Shown one piece after another: positions 8,418-17,092 of a stretch of DNA of 64,000 bases; within the stretch, counting starts at the first letter, position 1; each line of letters starts with the position of its first letter. The notes beneath the pieces were generated by a model, which was given only the letters and a program-made list of their open reading frames with translations, made no database searches and was not told the DNA's origin. The position numbers and the translations under genes are program-made. Where the stretch lies: assembly GCF_000738435.1 (NCBI RefSeq), contig NZ_CP003984.1:1984001-2048000 (forward strand), in the 5' to 3' direction. The DNA is from Planktomarina temperata RCA23. Its GTDB lineage: Bacteria > Pseudomonadota > Alphaproteobacteria > Rhodobacterales > Rhodobacteraceae.

Positions 8418-9416
8418 TCAGATCTTTACCGTCACCGTCTTGAGATGAGAATAATGATGAATCGCCTCGATCCCCTTTTCGCGACCATAGCCTGAGTTCT
8501 TGTAGCCACCAAACGGGGTCTGCACCGACATCGTATTCCAGACATTGACAAAGATCTGCCCGGCATCGATCCGGTCGGCCACCCGCAGCGCACGACTGAT
8601 GTTCTGGCTCCAGACCGTGCCGATGAGGCCGTAATCGCTGTCATTGGCGATGCGGATTGCGTCTTCTTCGGTGTCAAAGGGAATGACGACTCCGACGGGG
8701 CCAAAGATCTCTTCCTGTGCGATGCGCATGTCGTTCGAGACATCGGCATAGACCGTGGGCTGGATGTAAAATCCATCCCCCTCTGCCGCCGCACCACCGT
8801 GCACGAGCCGCGCACCGTCCCCTTCGGCAACCTTGAAGAAGCTTTGCACGCGCTGGAATTGAGCCGGCGTGATGATCGGGCCAAGGTTTTCACCAGGAAC
8901 AATGGCCTGGACCGCAGACTTCATCTTTTCCAGGAACACATCGTAGACCGAACGCTGCACCAGGACACGCGTCCCGGCCGAGCAAACCTGACCGGCATTG
9001 AGGGTAAAGCCCTTGACGGCTTCGGTTGCGGCAGTATCGATGTCCGCGTCGTCAAAAACAATGTTGGCGGACTTACCGCCAAGTTCCAGCGTCAGCGGGA
9101 TGATCCGATCGGCAGCAATGTGGCCGATGGCGCGCCCTACCCCGACGGACCCGGTAAAGGCAACCTTGCGCACATCGGGGTTGCGAACGATAGCCTCGCC
9201 CACCTCCTTGCCGGTGCCGAGCACGATGTTGATGACCCCGTTCGGAAACCCGACTTCGGTTGCCAGTCGTGCCATCTCGATAGTGGTTTGCGAGGTGATC
9301 TCGGATGGTTTTGCGACGATGACGTTGCCAGCCACAAGCGCAGGCGCAATGGCACGGGCGGCTTGGTTCAGCGGAAGGTTCCACGGCGTGATGACGCCGA
9401 CAATGCCCGCCTTTGG
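8418..9416 (-). pseudogene. Aldehyde dehydrogenase, 5'-truncated remnant
   Basis: C-terminal 332 codons of an NAD(P)-dependent aldehyde dehydrogenase. Homology begins abruptly at [19 protein letters not shown] (the Rossmann-fold entry, normally near residue 140-150) and then runs intact to the end. The catalytic Glu is in [11 protein letters not shown], the nucleophilic Cys in [14 protein letters not shown], and the PFGGYKNSGYGREKG tail is present. About 130-140 N-terminal residues are missing. The open frame upstream to 9500 reads antisense to a ThDP-enzyme remnant and is not aldehyde-dehydrogenase-like. Without its N-terminal NAD-site and oligomerisation segments it is unlikely to be active. 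It is best read as one side of a deletion junction. Confidence 0.85.
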
Positions 9417-9417
9417 G

Positions 9418-9801
9418 TTCAACGCGATGGAAATCGACACGGCCGTACGACACGGTGCGAAGGCAGTTTTCATCGTCTCAAACAATGCAGCCTGGAACAT
9501 CGAGCGCTACGATCAGGAGGTCAACTATGGGGGCCGGATCGTGGGCACCACTCTCAGGCATTCCGACTATGCCGCCATGGCCCGCGCGCTTGGGGCGCAT
9601 GGCGAAAGGGTCGAAAACCCTGGCGATCTCGAAGGTGCGATCCAGCGCGGCCTGAAGAACGCTCCCGCAGTCATCGACGTCATCACCTCTCAGGATGCGG
9701 TGTCGTCTGATGCGCAAAAAGGCCTTGGCTTTGTGCCAGATTATCAACCTTTGATCGCTTGGGACGAAGCAGAGCGAAAGCGACGTGGCGAAAGGTCGTG
9801 A
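9418..9801 (+). pseudogene. ThDP-dependent enzyme (acetolactate-synthase-like), C-terminal remnant
   Basis: Last 127 codons of a thiamine-diphosphate enzyme of the acetolactate synthase/benzoylformate decarboxylase superfamily. The part kept is the end of the pyrophosphate-binding domain: [20 protein letters not shown] (the NN following the GDG motif), then [20 protein letters not shown] and [21 protein letters not shown] normal protein is about 550 residues, so roughly 420 N-terminal residues are gone, including the catalytic Glu domain and the GDG half of the ThDP motif. Upstream the frame runs into antisense of the aldehyde dehydrogenase remnant with no start of its own. It is the other half of the head-to-head deletion scar near 9417. 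Confidence 0.82.
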
Positions 9802-10422
9802 CGGCTGCCAGGGGCGCTCGCTACTGCGTCACCTGTTACCACCTTTGGGACCGTTGCTGAACGATCAGCATGCGTGATTTGAGGGTGAAACCAGTCAGCA
9901 CTCCAAGAATGTTGATCCAGCGCCAAGACTTGGGGACAAAGATCGAAGGCAACAATTGCACCGGCACGCAGCCCATCACCGTGCAAAATCCTTGATCGGC
10001 GCAGTGCCAGAGAAATGACGGATTCCAGTTGCAGGATTGCTGGAGCCTTAAGTCGTTCTGGCTCCAATGCGTTTCAATTTGACCAAATCCGCGCACCCGC
10101 CAAACGCCCGATATGGCGCGGCAGAAGGCTATCTCATGTTGCACAGATGGTGCACACGCTGCATTTCAAGTGTTTGAATTTAAAAAAGAACTCGTCCAAG
10201 CCATCATCGGGGCCACCGATAGGCGGGCGGAAGATGTTAGGATATCTTGCTTGTTTTCAGTCACTTATTTCACTTCGCCTTGAACGGGTTACCGGGCGGT
10301 AAGATATCTGAACTCTGCGTGAACAACAATAGAGCTTAAGGGCAGAGGATCGCAGCCCGCCGGTGCGGTTCCGAATTTTCGAGCCCGGGCATAGGGTGCC
10401 AAAAACGCGCCACAATCGGCAC
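9802..10422. other. Unassigned 620-bp stretch, no recognisable gene
   Basis: Between the ThDP-enzyme remnant and the CurA-like reductase. Short open frames occur on both strands (for example 9836-10144 on the minus strand, about 100 codons). None has a family resemblance I recognise, a convincing ribosome-binding site, or the codon pattern of the neighbouring genes. No inverted-repeat pair, tRNA or terminator stands out. Decayed sequence left by the same rearrangement that produced the 9417 junction is a reasonable reading but is not shown. Confidence 0.5.
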
Positions 10423-11454
10423 CTAGCCCACCTTGACCACCATTTTACCGAAACTATTGCCCAAAAGCAGGTCATTGAGCGCTGCGGGGGCGTGTTCCAG
10501 GCCGTCGATCACTTGCTCTTTGTATGTGACCTCCCCGCTTTCCAGCCATCCGGTCATGTCGCGAATGAAGTCCTTGAACAGACTGGGCGGAAAGCTGTCA
10601 TAGATGATGAAGCCTTGCACTTTCACCTTCATCCGCAAGATCGTACCCATGATGGCCGGTCCAAAGTCAGGCCCATCCGGCAAACCAGAGAGATTATACC
10701 ACGACACCACACCGCAAACGGGCATGCGGGCAAAGGCATTCAACAGCGGCAGCACCGCATAAAGCACCTTGCCGCCCACATTTTCGAAGTAAATATCCAC
10801 GCCCTGCGGGCAGGCAGCTTTCAGATCAGCCGCGAAGGTTTCAGACTTGTGATCCAAACAGGCGTCAAATCCCAAATTCTCAACCACATGGGCACATTTT
10901 TCCGGGCCGCCAGCGATCCCGACCACGCGGCAGCCTTTGATCTTGGCGATTTGCCCCACAGTTGCGCCCACCGGTCCAGAGGCCGCCGCCACCACAACGG
11001 TTTCTCCCGGCTGCGGCGCGCCAATTTCAAGCAAACCCGCATAGGCTGTATAGGCTGGCATCCCCAAAATACCCAAATACCAAGAGGGATTTTGGGGCGT
11101 TTGACCAAGATTTCGCAGATCAGTGCCATCGCTGAGCGCATAGTCTTGCCAGCCGCTTCCGGCCAGAACATGATCGCCAGGCGCGTAGCCCTCGCAATTG
11201 CTTTGCATGACTTCTGCCACCACCTGCCCGGTCATGACCTCACCTAATTTGACAGGCTCCGCATAGGACTTGGCGTCATTCATGCGCCCGCGCATGTAAG
11301 GATCAAGCGACAGGTAACGCGTGCGCAACAGCACCTGGTCCGCACCGGGTGTGGGCACCTCGCTATGCTCCAACTGCAAAGTCTTGGCATCCGGCAGGCC
11401 ATTTGGCCGCTCGGAGAGAACCACTCGGCGGTTGGTATCTGCAGTTTGCGGCAT
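10423..11454 (-). CDS. CurA-like NADP-dependent oxidoreductase (MDR superfamily)
   Basis: Zinc-independent medium-chain reductase (343 aa) of the leukotriene-B4-dehydrogenase/CurA type, reducing the C=C bond of alpha,beta-unsaturated ketones and aldehydes with NADPH. Marks are LSLDPYMRGRM near residue 50, the nucleotide motif VVVAAASGPVGATVGQIAK in the middle, and VDIYFENVGGKVLYAVLP, all typical of the subfamily. GMPAYTAYAGLLEIG is also conserved. The ATG at 11454 follows GGGAGAG at good spacing. It is transcribed alone. The substrate is not predictable; detoxification of enals and quinones is common in the family. Confidence 0.88.
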   Translation of the reverse strand: MPQTADTNRRVVLSERPNGLPDAKTLQLEHSEVPTPGADQVLLRTRYLSLDPYMRGRMNDAKSYAEPVKLGEVMTGQVVAEVMQSNCEGYAPGDHVLAGSGWQDYALSDGTDLRNLGQTPQNPSWYLGILGMPAYTAYAGLLEIGAPQPGETVVVAAASGPVGATVGQIAKIKGCRVVGIAGGPEKCAHVVENLGFDACLDHKSETFAADLKAACPQGVDIYFENVGGKVLYAVLPLLNAFARMPVCGVVSWYNLSGLPDGPDFGPAIMGTILRMKVKVQGFIIYDSFPPSLFKDFIRDMTGWLESGEVTYKEQVIDGLEHAPAALNDLLLGNSFGKMVVKVG

Positions 11455-11645
11455 ATCACTCTCCCAATTATCGCGCCTTCCGGCATTTGAGCCAAAACCT
11501 AGGGCGCGGCCCAGGCTTTGGCAATTTGTTTCTGTGCAAGTGCCGCTGGACCCGGCTGGCTCAATCGCCTAGCCTCACCGAACAAAGGCAAAGCCTTGCG
11601 CCCACTTAAGGCCCATCACGTAACCAGACATAGGAACACACCGAG

Positions 11646-12863
11646 GTGACAGAGCTACACAAACGGCCGTGGTTGGTGCTGGCAGGGCTGGCGCTGGGGG
11701 TGACGGTGACCAATGGCTTTGCCCGATTTGCCTATGGGTTGATATTGCCGGCAATGCAGTCGGATTTGGGGTGGAACTATGCCCAAGCCGGGTGGCTCAA
11801 TACGGCCAATGCGCTGGGCTATATCGCGGGCGCTGTGGTGACGATGCTCATGATCGGGCGCTATTCGGCGACATCTCTATTCTCCTTTGGATTGATCACC
11901 ACCAACCTGGCGCTGCTGGCGACCGGGTTGATCGCGGAGCTTTGGTGGCAAACTCTGTGGCGCGTTTTGGTCGGCTTTTTTGGGGCCATGTCTTTCTCCA
12001 CTGCCGGCGTTTTGGCCGCTGGGCTGTTTCCAAATGATCCGCGCCGCAATGCCCTGGCCATTGCCATCTTATTTGGAACCGGTGGCGGCTTGGCAATTGT
12101 TTTATCAGGCGCGAGCCTGCCGCTGTTTTTAGATCATTACGGCGCGGATCACTGGCCCTTAGCCTGGGTCATAATCGCTGCAATCTGCTTGCTATTTTTA
12201 CCACTGTGCCTGTGGTCAGCCGCAAAGCTCAAGCGTCCAGCGCCGCCGCAAGCAAAAGCCCGAGCGCCCCTGCCAATCTCTCAAATCTGGGCACAATTGG
12301 CCGGATATGCTGGCTTTGGATTGGGCTATATCGTGTTTTTGACATTTTTATCCGCCTGGATGACACAGCAGGCCGCCAGCGCCAGCTTCATCGCGGCTGT
12401 TTGGATACTCTTGGGGTTGAGCATATGTATTTCCCCCTTGGTGTGGCGAGCTATCCTTGCGCGCCACGCCTCAGGCCTGCCATTGGCCATGATTTTAACC
12501 TGCATCGCTTTGGGATCGGCGCTGCCGGTGCTGTTTCCTGGAAACATATCTTTGTTGATTGCTGCGGTTATTTTTGGCCTTTCGGTATTTATGGCCCCCA
12601 GTGCCGTGACCAATTTTGCCCGTCAAAACCTGCCGGCGCACAGCTGGGGGGCGGCCATCAGCCTTTTCACGGTCGTCTTTGCCGTTGCGCAGACCCTTGG
12701 GCCCTATGCTGCCGGGCTATTGGGAGACTTGGCCGGCGACATCGGCATCAGCCTTCTGGGCGCATCAGGACTGCTGCTTTTGGGTGCGGTCATCGCTCTG
12801 ACGCAAAAGCCTCTGCCCAATCCCCCCAGGGGGCAGATTGCGCAATCTGGCAAGCAAGAATGA
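11646..12863 (+). CDS. YbfB/YjiJ-family MFS transporter
   Basis: Major-facilitator membrane protein (405 aa) with about twelve hydrophobic segments. The N-terminal NGFARFAYGLILPAMQSD and LGYIAGAV segments match the YbfB/YjiJ group, whose substrates are mostly unknown. The middle loop after six helices (residues about 190-205, KLKRPAPPQAKARAPL) is basic and cytoplasmic, as expected. Translation starts at GTG 11646, after an A-rich leader containing GAGG. It stands 125 bp upstream of sorbitol dehydrogenase on the same strand, so co-expression is possible but not certain. Confidence 0.82.
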   Translation: MTELHKRPWLVLAGLALGVTVTNGFARFAYGLILPAMQSDLGWNYAQAGWLNTANALGYIAGAVVTMLMIGRYSATSLFSFGLITTNLALLATGLIAELWWQTLWRVLVGFFGAMSFSTAGVLAAGLFPNDPRRNALAIAILFGTGGGLAIVLSGASLPLFLDHYGADHWPLAWVIIAAICLLFLPLCLWSAAKLKRPAPPQAKARAPLPISQIWAQLAGYAGFGLGYIVFLTFLSAWMTQQAASASFIAAVWILLGLSICISPLVWRAILARHASGLPLAMILTCIALGSALPVLFPGNISLLIAAVIFGLSVFMAPSAVTNFARQNLPAHSWGAAISLFTVVFAVAQTLGPYAAGLLGDLAGDIGISLLGASGLLLLGAVIALTQKPLPNPPRGQIAQSGKQE

Positions 12864-12988
12864 CACCTCCCAAAATCGCGGCAGTGCGGGCCTTCGGTGC
12901 TAGCGGCGCTGAAAATGTCAGCTAAAATTGGAAAAGCGCATAGAACACGGATAAGCCGGAGGATAAGTAGATCACAAAGGACAAAGAC

Positions 12989-13762
12989 ATGACCAGGTTG
13001 AACGGAAAATCCGCCCTCATCACCGGCGCCGCGCGCGGCATTGGGCGCGGCTTTGCGGAAAAATATCTCGAAGAAGGCGCAACCGTCGCCATCGCAGATA
13101 TCAATCTCGACGCCGCAGAGACTACGGCAGCTCAGCTGGGCAAAGGGGCCTATGCGGTGCCGCTGGATGTGACCGATCAAACCAGCATTGATGCAGCACT
13201 GGCTCAAGTCGTGGCCAAGACCGGAAAAATCGACATTCTTCTGAACAATGCCGCCCTCTTTGATGCGGCTGAAACCGTCGATATCACCCGCGAAAGCTAT
13301 GAGCGGCTCTATGCGGTCAATGTGGCCGGGACACTCTTTACCATGCAGGCCGCGGCTCGCCAGATGATTGCACAGGGCCATGGCGGCAAGATCATCAATA
13401 TGGCATCGCAAGCCGGACGGCGCGGCGAAAGCCTGGTTTTGGTCTACTGTTCCACCAAGGCGGCCGTGATTTCCATGACGCAATCGGCTGGGCTGAACTT
13501 GATCAAATATGGTATCAATGTGAATGCCATCGCCCCCGGGGTCGTGGATGGGGCGCATTGGGAACATGTGGATGCTATGTTTGCCAAATTGGAGGGCAAG
13601 GCGCTGGGGCAAAAGAAAACAGAGGTCGCCGCGGGCTTACCAGCCGGCCGTTTTGCGGTTCCGGCCGATCTGAGTGGCATGGCGGTTTTCTTAGCTTCCG
13701 CCGAAGCGGATTACATTGTATCACAGACCTATAATGTGGACGGTGGCCAGTGGATGAGCTGA
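12989..13762 (+). CDS. smoS: Sorbitol (L-iditol 2-) dehydrogenase, SDR family
   Basis: Short-chain dehydrogenase (257 aa) very like Rhodobacter sphaeroides SmoS, which oxidises D-sorbitol to D-fructose (also galactitol and L-iditol) with NAD. It has the cofactor motif TGAARGIG near residue 12, NNAALFDAAETVDITRESY, KIINMASQAGRRGE with the catalytic Ser, and VYCSTKAAVISMTQSAGLN with the catalytic Tyr and Lys. It ends in VSQTYNVDGGQWMS, the C-terminus seen in the R. sphaeroides enzyme. The polyol ABC transporter and mannitol dehydrogenase that accompany smoS in R. sphaeroides are absent here, so regulation and substrate may differ. Confidence 0.85.
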   Translation: MTRLNGKSALITGAARGIGRGFAEKYLEEGATVAIADINLDAAETTAAQLGKGAYAVPLDVTDQTSIDAALAQVVAKTGKIDILLNNAALFDAAETVDITRESYERLYAVNVAGTLFTMQAAARQMIAQGHGGKIINMASQAGRRGESLVLVYCSTKAAVISMTQSAGLNLIKYGINVNAIAPGVVDGAHWEHVDAMFAKLEGKALGQKKTEVAAGLPAGRFAVPADLSGMAVFLASAEADYIVSQTYNVDGGQWMS

Positions 13763-13841
13763 TGCAACACGCGTGGCAATTTGGATCAAACCAATACCGC
13801 GCGGCCCGCAATCACAGCCCACACAGGGAAGGAAGACGACC

Positions 13842-15044
13842 ATGCACCGGCAGGCCCTGATCGTCGGAGGCGGCATCGGCGGGTTATGCGCCGCCATCTG
13901 CCTGCGCTTGACCGGCTGGGACGTTCAAGTGTTTGAACAGGCCCCTGAGATCACCGAAATTGGCGCTGGGCTGCAAATCAGCCCCAATGGGGTTAAAATT
14001 CTCGAACATATCGGCGTGATGGAACGCCTTGAGCCCGCGGTTTTCGAACCCGAAGCAATCGAAATTCGAATGGGTGTCTCAGGGCGCCCAATCCTTTATC
14101 TGCCCATGAAGGGCGTTGCCGCCCAGCGCTGGGGCGCGCGCTACCTCCAGGTGCATCGCGCCGATCTTATCACCGCTTTAAGCGCGCGGCTGGACGCGCT
14201 GCAACCCGGCGCTATGCAAACCGGTTGCCCTGTGCGCGGCTATGCGCCCTGCAAAGACGGTGCCGAGGTGATTTTGGCAAATGGCCGGCGCATTCAGGCG
14301 GATTTGGTGATCGGTGCGGATGGCATTCACTCGAGGATCCGTCACCAAATGCTTGGCACAGACGCGCCTCGATTTACCGGAAATTACGCCTGGCGCGCAT
14401 TGGTGCCAGCGGCACAGCTCGGCGCTCTGGCCCCGCCGCCTTCCGGCTGCATCTGGGCCGGGCCCAAAAAACACGCGGTCACCACCTATGTGCGCGGCGG
14501 GGCTTTGGTCAATTTTGTGGGTATTGTCGAGCAAAGGACTTGGCGCGAGGAAAGCTGGAGCCGCACGGGCGATCGGCAAGAGGCCCTGGCGGATTTCAAC
14601 GGCTGGGCCCCGCCCCTCTTGGCGATACTCGAACAGGCAGAGGTGCTGCACAAATGGGCACTCTTTGACAGGGCCCCATTGCCAAAATGGCAGGACGGCC
14701 ATGTGATGCTTCTGGGCGATGCGGCCCATCCAATGCTGCCCTCTATGGCACAGGGTGCGGTGCAATCGCTCGAGGATGGCTATCACCTGGCGCGCGTGCT
14801 TGGCGCGGCGGTGGGGCCTGATATTGTCGCCGCCTGCGCCCGGCACTATGCCCAGCGTATTGACCGCAGCAGCAGGGTCCAGCGGGTGTCGGCGCAAAAC
14901 CTACAGCTATTTCACAAATCAAGCCGATTGGCGCAGCTGATGGCCTATGCGCCGATTTGGCTGGCCGGACAGCTGACCCCGTCGCTGGTGCATAGGCGCA
15001 GTGATTGGCTCTATGGCGCGCCCGTGCCACCGCTGAACATCTGA
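13842..15044 (+). CDS. FAD-dependent monooxygenase, salicylate-hydroxylase-like
   Basis: Group A flavoprotein aromatic hydroxylase (400 aa), probably NAD(P)H-dependent. It has the FAD GxGxxG motif (ALIVGGGIGGLCAAICLRL), the middle DG motif (ADLVIGADGIHSRIR) and the second FAD motif GDAAHPMLPSMAQGA. GAGLQISPNGVKIL is typical of the salicylate and 3-hydroxybenzoate 6-hydroxylase branch. The ATG at 13842 has AGGAAG about eight bases before it; the open frame extends 23 codons upstream without family resemblance. It is 80 bp downstream of smoS. No ring-cleavage dioxygenase is next to it, so the aromatic substrate is open. Confidence 0.83.
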   Translation: MHRQALIVGGGIGGLCAAICLRLTGWDVQVFEQAPEITEIGAGLQISPNGVKILEHIGVMERLEPAVFEPEAIEIRMGVSGRPILYLPMKGVAAQRWGARYLQVHRADLITALSARLDALQPGAMQTGCPVRGYAPCKDGAEVILANGRRIQADLVIGADGIHSRIRHQMLGTDAPRFTGNYAWRALVPAAQLGALAPPPSGCIWAGPKKHAVTTYVRGGALVNFVGIVEQRTWREESWSRTGDRQEALADFNGWAPPLLAILEQAEVLHKWALFDRAPLPKWQDGHVMLLGDAAHPMLPSMAQGAVQSLEDGYHLARVLGAAVGPDIVAACARHYAQRIDRSSRVQRVSAQNLQLFHKSSRLAQLMAYAPIWLAGQLTPSLVHRRSDWLYGAPVPPLNI

Positions 15045-15105
15045 CGGCCCAAAATCTCAGAGGGCCTCGCGGTGCGGTGCCGGTGCGGCCCGTGTTCCGT
15101 TACTT

Positions 15106-15212
15106 AAGACCTCTGCATAACGCCATTTCAACATGAAATGAGCGCGGCGCCTGCCCGGTGTTGCCACCGGGCAAAGTGTTTTGGCTTGGCAGCTGGGGTA
15201 TGCAGAGATCTT
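15106..15212. repeat. MITE-like palindromic element, copy 1 (complete, with target duplication)
   Basis: A 107-bp element with terminal inverted repeats: the left end AAGACCTCTGCATA and the right end read on the other strand AAGATCTCTGCATA match at 13 of 14 positions. It is flanked on both sides by the same five bases, TACTT (15101-15105 and 15213-15217), a clear target-site duplication. Inside are two stem-loops: ATTTCA/TGAAAT at 15125-15139, and GCCCGGTG-TTGC-CACCGGGC at 15153-15172. It codes for nothing. The right end touches the ytoQ stop codon; because the element begins with A, the TAA stop is kept. Confidence 0.9.
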
Positions 15213-15655
15213 TACTTGAGCAAAGCCCCTGTCATCACATACCGCAGCGCTGCGGCCACTTGTTGCGGGGTTTGCGCCACCACCAGAGCTGCGGCATCCA
15301 CTTCTTTCAGGGCGTGCTGATGCTCATCTTGATGCATAACAATAAGAGGTTTGCCCAGCGCCGCCGCATAGCCGGCATCAAAAGCGGCGTTCCATTGTTT
15401 GTATTTCTCACCAAACCGCACAACAACGACATCGGCTTGTTCGATACCGGTGCGGGTGCGAATGGCGTTGAGCTGCGCGCCTTTGCGGTCATGCCAAAAC
15501 TTATTCGGCTCCGCCCCCAAAATCTCAACACCACAATCATCGCTGGCGGCATGATCTGTCACCGGCCCATCAAAAGCGAGGTTGAGGTCCCCGCAAGCCG
15601 CAATGATTTGATCTCGCCAATCGGTGTGAATTTCGCCAGAAAGGTAAATACGCAT
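15212..15655 (-). CDS. ytoQ: YtoQ family protein
   Basis: Small cytoplasmic protein (147 aa) of the YtoQ family, function not established. It starts MRIYLSGEIHTDWR, diagnostic for the family, and has PVTDHAASDDCG, EPNKFWHDRKGAQLNAIRTR and VVVRFGEKYKQWNAAFDAGY. The fold is likely related to nucleoside 2-deoxyribosyltransferases (inference from the alternating beta-alpha pattern and GEKYKQWNAA). An open frame adds four codons upstream, but ATG 15655 gives the usual N-terminus. The stop codon lies exactly at the edge of the MITE-like copy 1. Confidence 0.9.
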   Translation of the reverse strand: MRIYLSGEIHTDWRDQIIAACGDLNLAFDGPVTDHAASDDCGVEILGAEPNKFWHDRKGAQLNAIRTRTGIEQADVVVVRFGEKYKQWNAAFDAGYAAALGKPLIVMHQDEHQHALKEVDAAALVVAQTPQQVAAALRYVMTGALLK

Positions 15656-15701
15656 GAAAATCTCCAAGTCATGGGTTGAGGGTTGCAGCAGGTGGCAAAG
15701 G

Positions 15702-16931
15702 TCAGCTGCGAATTAAGATGCCAAGATCTGCCACATTGGTGCCAGTTGCACCGGTGATATGCAAACCACCCGCCGCCGCAAGCGCGCGATAGGCGTCGTT
15801 ATTGTCCAGCAGGCCTGCCGGATCCAGCCCAGAGGCGCGAATTTGAGCCAATGTGGTCTCACAGACCACCCCGCCCGCCGCATCCGTGGGGCCATCTCTG
15901 CCATCTGTGCCCGCTTGCAGGTAAAGCCAAGGGCCTTGCCAAGCCTCCGCTTCAGCCAAAAGCGCCAGCCGCAGAGCCAAATCTTGATTGCGCCCACCAC
16001 GGCCAGTGCCGGTCAGCTTGACGGTTGTCTCGCCGCCAAAGACATGCGCCCCCCGCCCCATGTCTGCAACCCTTCGCACCGCCTCAGTCACATCTCCGAT
16101 GAGAGGCTGCGGATGCAACCTTGCCGCCGGATAGGCCGCGCCCATGGCCGCAAGGCTTTGCCCATTAGAGCCGATCAACAGATTGCGCGCATCTGGCAAG
16201 TCTTGAGGCACATCCGCGCTGAGCAGAACCCGCCGCACGGTCTCAGGCAAGGCCTCCCATATATCAAGTTGGTGCAAAATATCCCGTGCTTCAGCTTTTG
16301 TCCCGATTGGAGAGACCGTGGGACCGCTGGCCACAGCCCGCAAATCATCCCCAATCACATCCGACAAAATCAGCGCTGTCACCGGGCTTGGCGTCGCATA
16401 ACGCAGCATCCCCCCGCCCTTCAACTCGGACAGTTGCTGGCGAATTAGGTTCATCACCTCAATATCCGCCCCGCTTGCCAAGAGCTGCGCATTCACCGCC
16501 ATTTTATCTTGAAGCGACACGCCCACAACCGGAGCAGGCAAGAGCGCCGAACCACCGCCGGAAATCAAGCACAATACCGGACGGCCAGCCCGGCTGGCCG
16601 CAACAAGCGCCGCTTTTACCGCTTGCGCCGCATCAAGGCCAATTTGGTCTGGAATGGGATGGGCCGCGGCAAAGATCCGCGCCTCCGGCATCGGGGGCAG
16701 CCCATCGGTCCGCGCGGCATTTTCGGGGTTCGTGGCAACGACAAGTGCCGGCAATGGCCCCAGAAGGGATCGCGCCATGCCGGCCATACTCAGAGCCGCT
16801 TTTCCCACAGCAATCACGGTAGGCGGCATGTCAAATTCCGGCAATGACCGGCGCACCGCCTCCGCGGGATCTGCGGCGGCAACGCCCGCGTGAAACGCCG
16901 CCGACGCCTGTGTATAATAGGGATGAATCAT
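15702..16931 (-). CDS. Glycerate 2-kinase, MOFRL/DUF4147 family (TtuD/GckA type)
   Basis: Glycerate kinase (409 aa) phosphorylating D-glycerate to 2-phosphoglycerate, feeding the serine/glyoxylate routes into glycolysis. It has the N-terminal DUF4147 region with IAVGKAALSMAGMA, VLCLISGGGSALLPAP, QLSELKGGGMLRYA and ALILSDVIGDDLRAVASGPT. The C-terminal MOFRL domain shows FGGETTVKLTGTGRGGRNQD and GTDGRDGPTDAAGGVV. Older annotation calls such proteins hydroxypyruvate reductase TtuD. The start is set at ATG 16931 (MIHPYYTQ); an upstream extension of 35 codons looks non-coding. It is separated from ytoQ by 46 bp on the same strand, so the two may be cotranscribed. Confidence 0.88.
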   Translation of the reverse strand: MIHPYYTQASAAFHAGVAAADPAEAVRRSLPEFDMPPTVIAVGKAALSMAGMARSLLGPLPALVVATNPENAARTDGLPPMPEARIFAAAHPIPDQIGLDAAQAVKAALVAASRAGRPVLCLISGGGSALLPAPVVGVSLQDKMAVNAQLLASGADIEVMNLIRQQLSELKGGGMLRYATPSPVTALILSDVIGDDLRAVASGPTVSPIGTKAEARDILHQLDIWEALPETVRRVLLSADVPQDLPDARNLLIGSNGQSLAAMGAAYPAARLHPQPLIGDVTEAVRRVADMGRGAHVFGGETTVKLTGTGRGGRNQDLALRLALLAEAEAWQGPWLYLQAGTDGRDGPTDAAGGVVCETTLAQIRASGLDPAGLLDNNDAYRALAAAGGLHITGATGTNVADLGILIRS

Positions 16932-17092
16932 AACGGCCACTTCCTTTGAAGGCACCTTAAATCCTTGCGGGCCGAAAGAACATATCTTGCGCAGGCAAAT
17001 CGCCGGAAAGAAAAACACTGCCGCCGCCAAAAACACCTGTCACCTGCCGAAAAATAATGCAGACTGCCACAAAACTATGGAAAGGACACCAC

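Noticed and set aside
8418-9500. A complete, shorter aldehyde dehydrogenase gene with a start at 9500
   Set aside because: The first 28 codons are antisense to ThDP-enzyme sequence and not aldehyde-dehydrogenase-like. Family homology starts abruptly in mid-domain, so a truncated remnant is the better reading.
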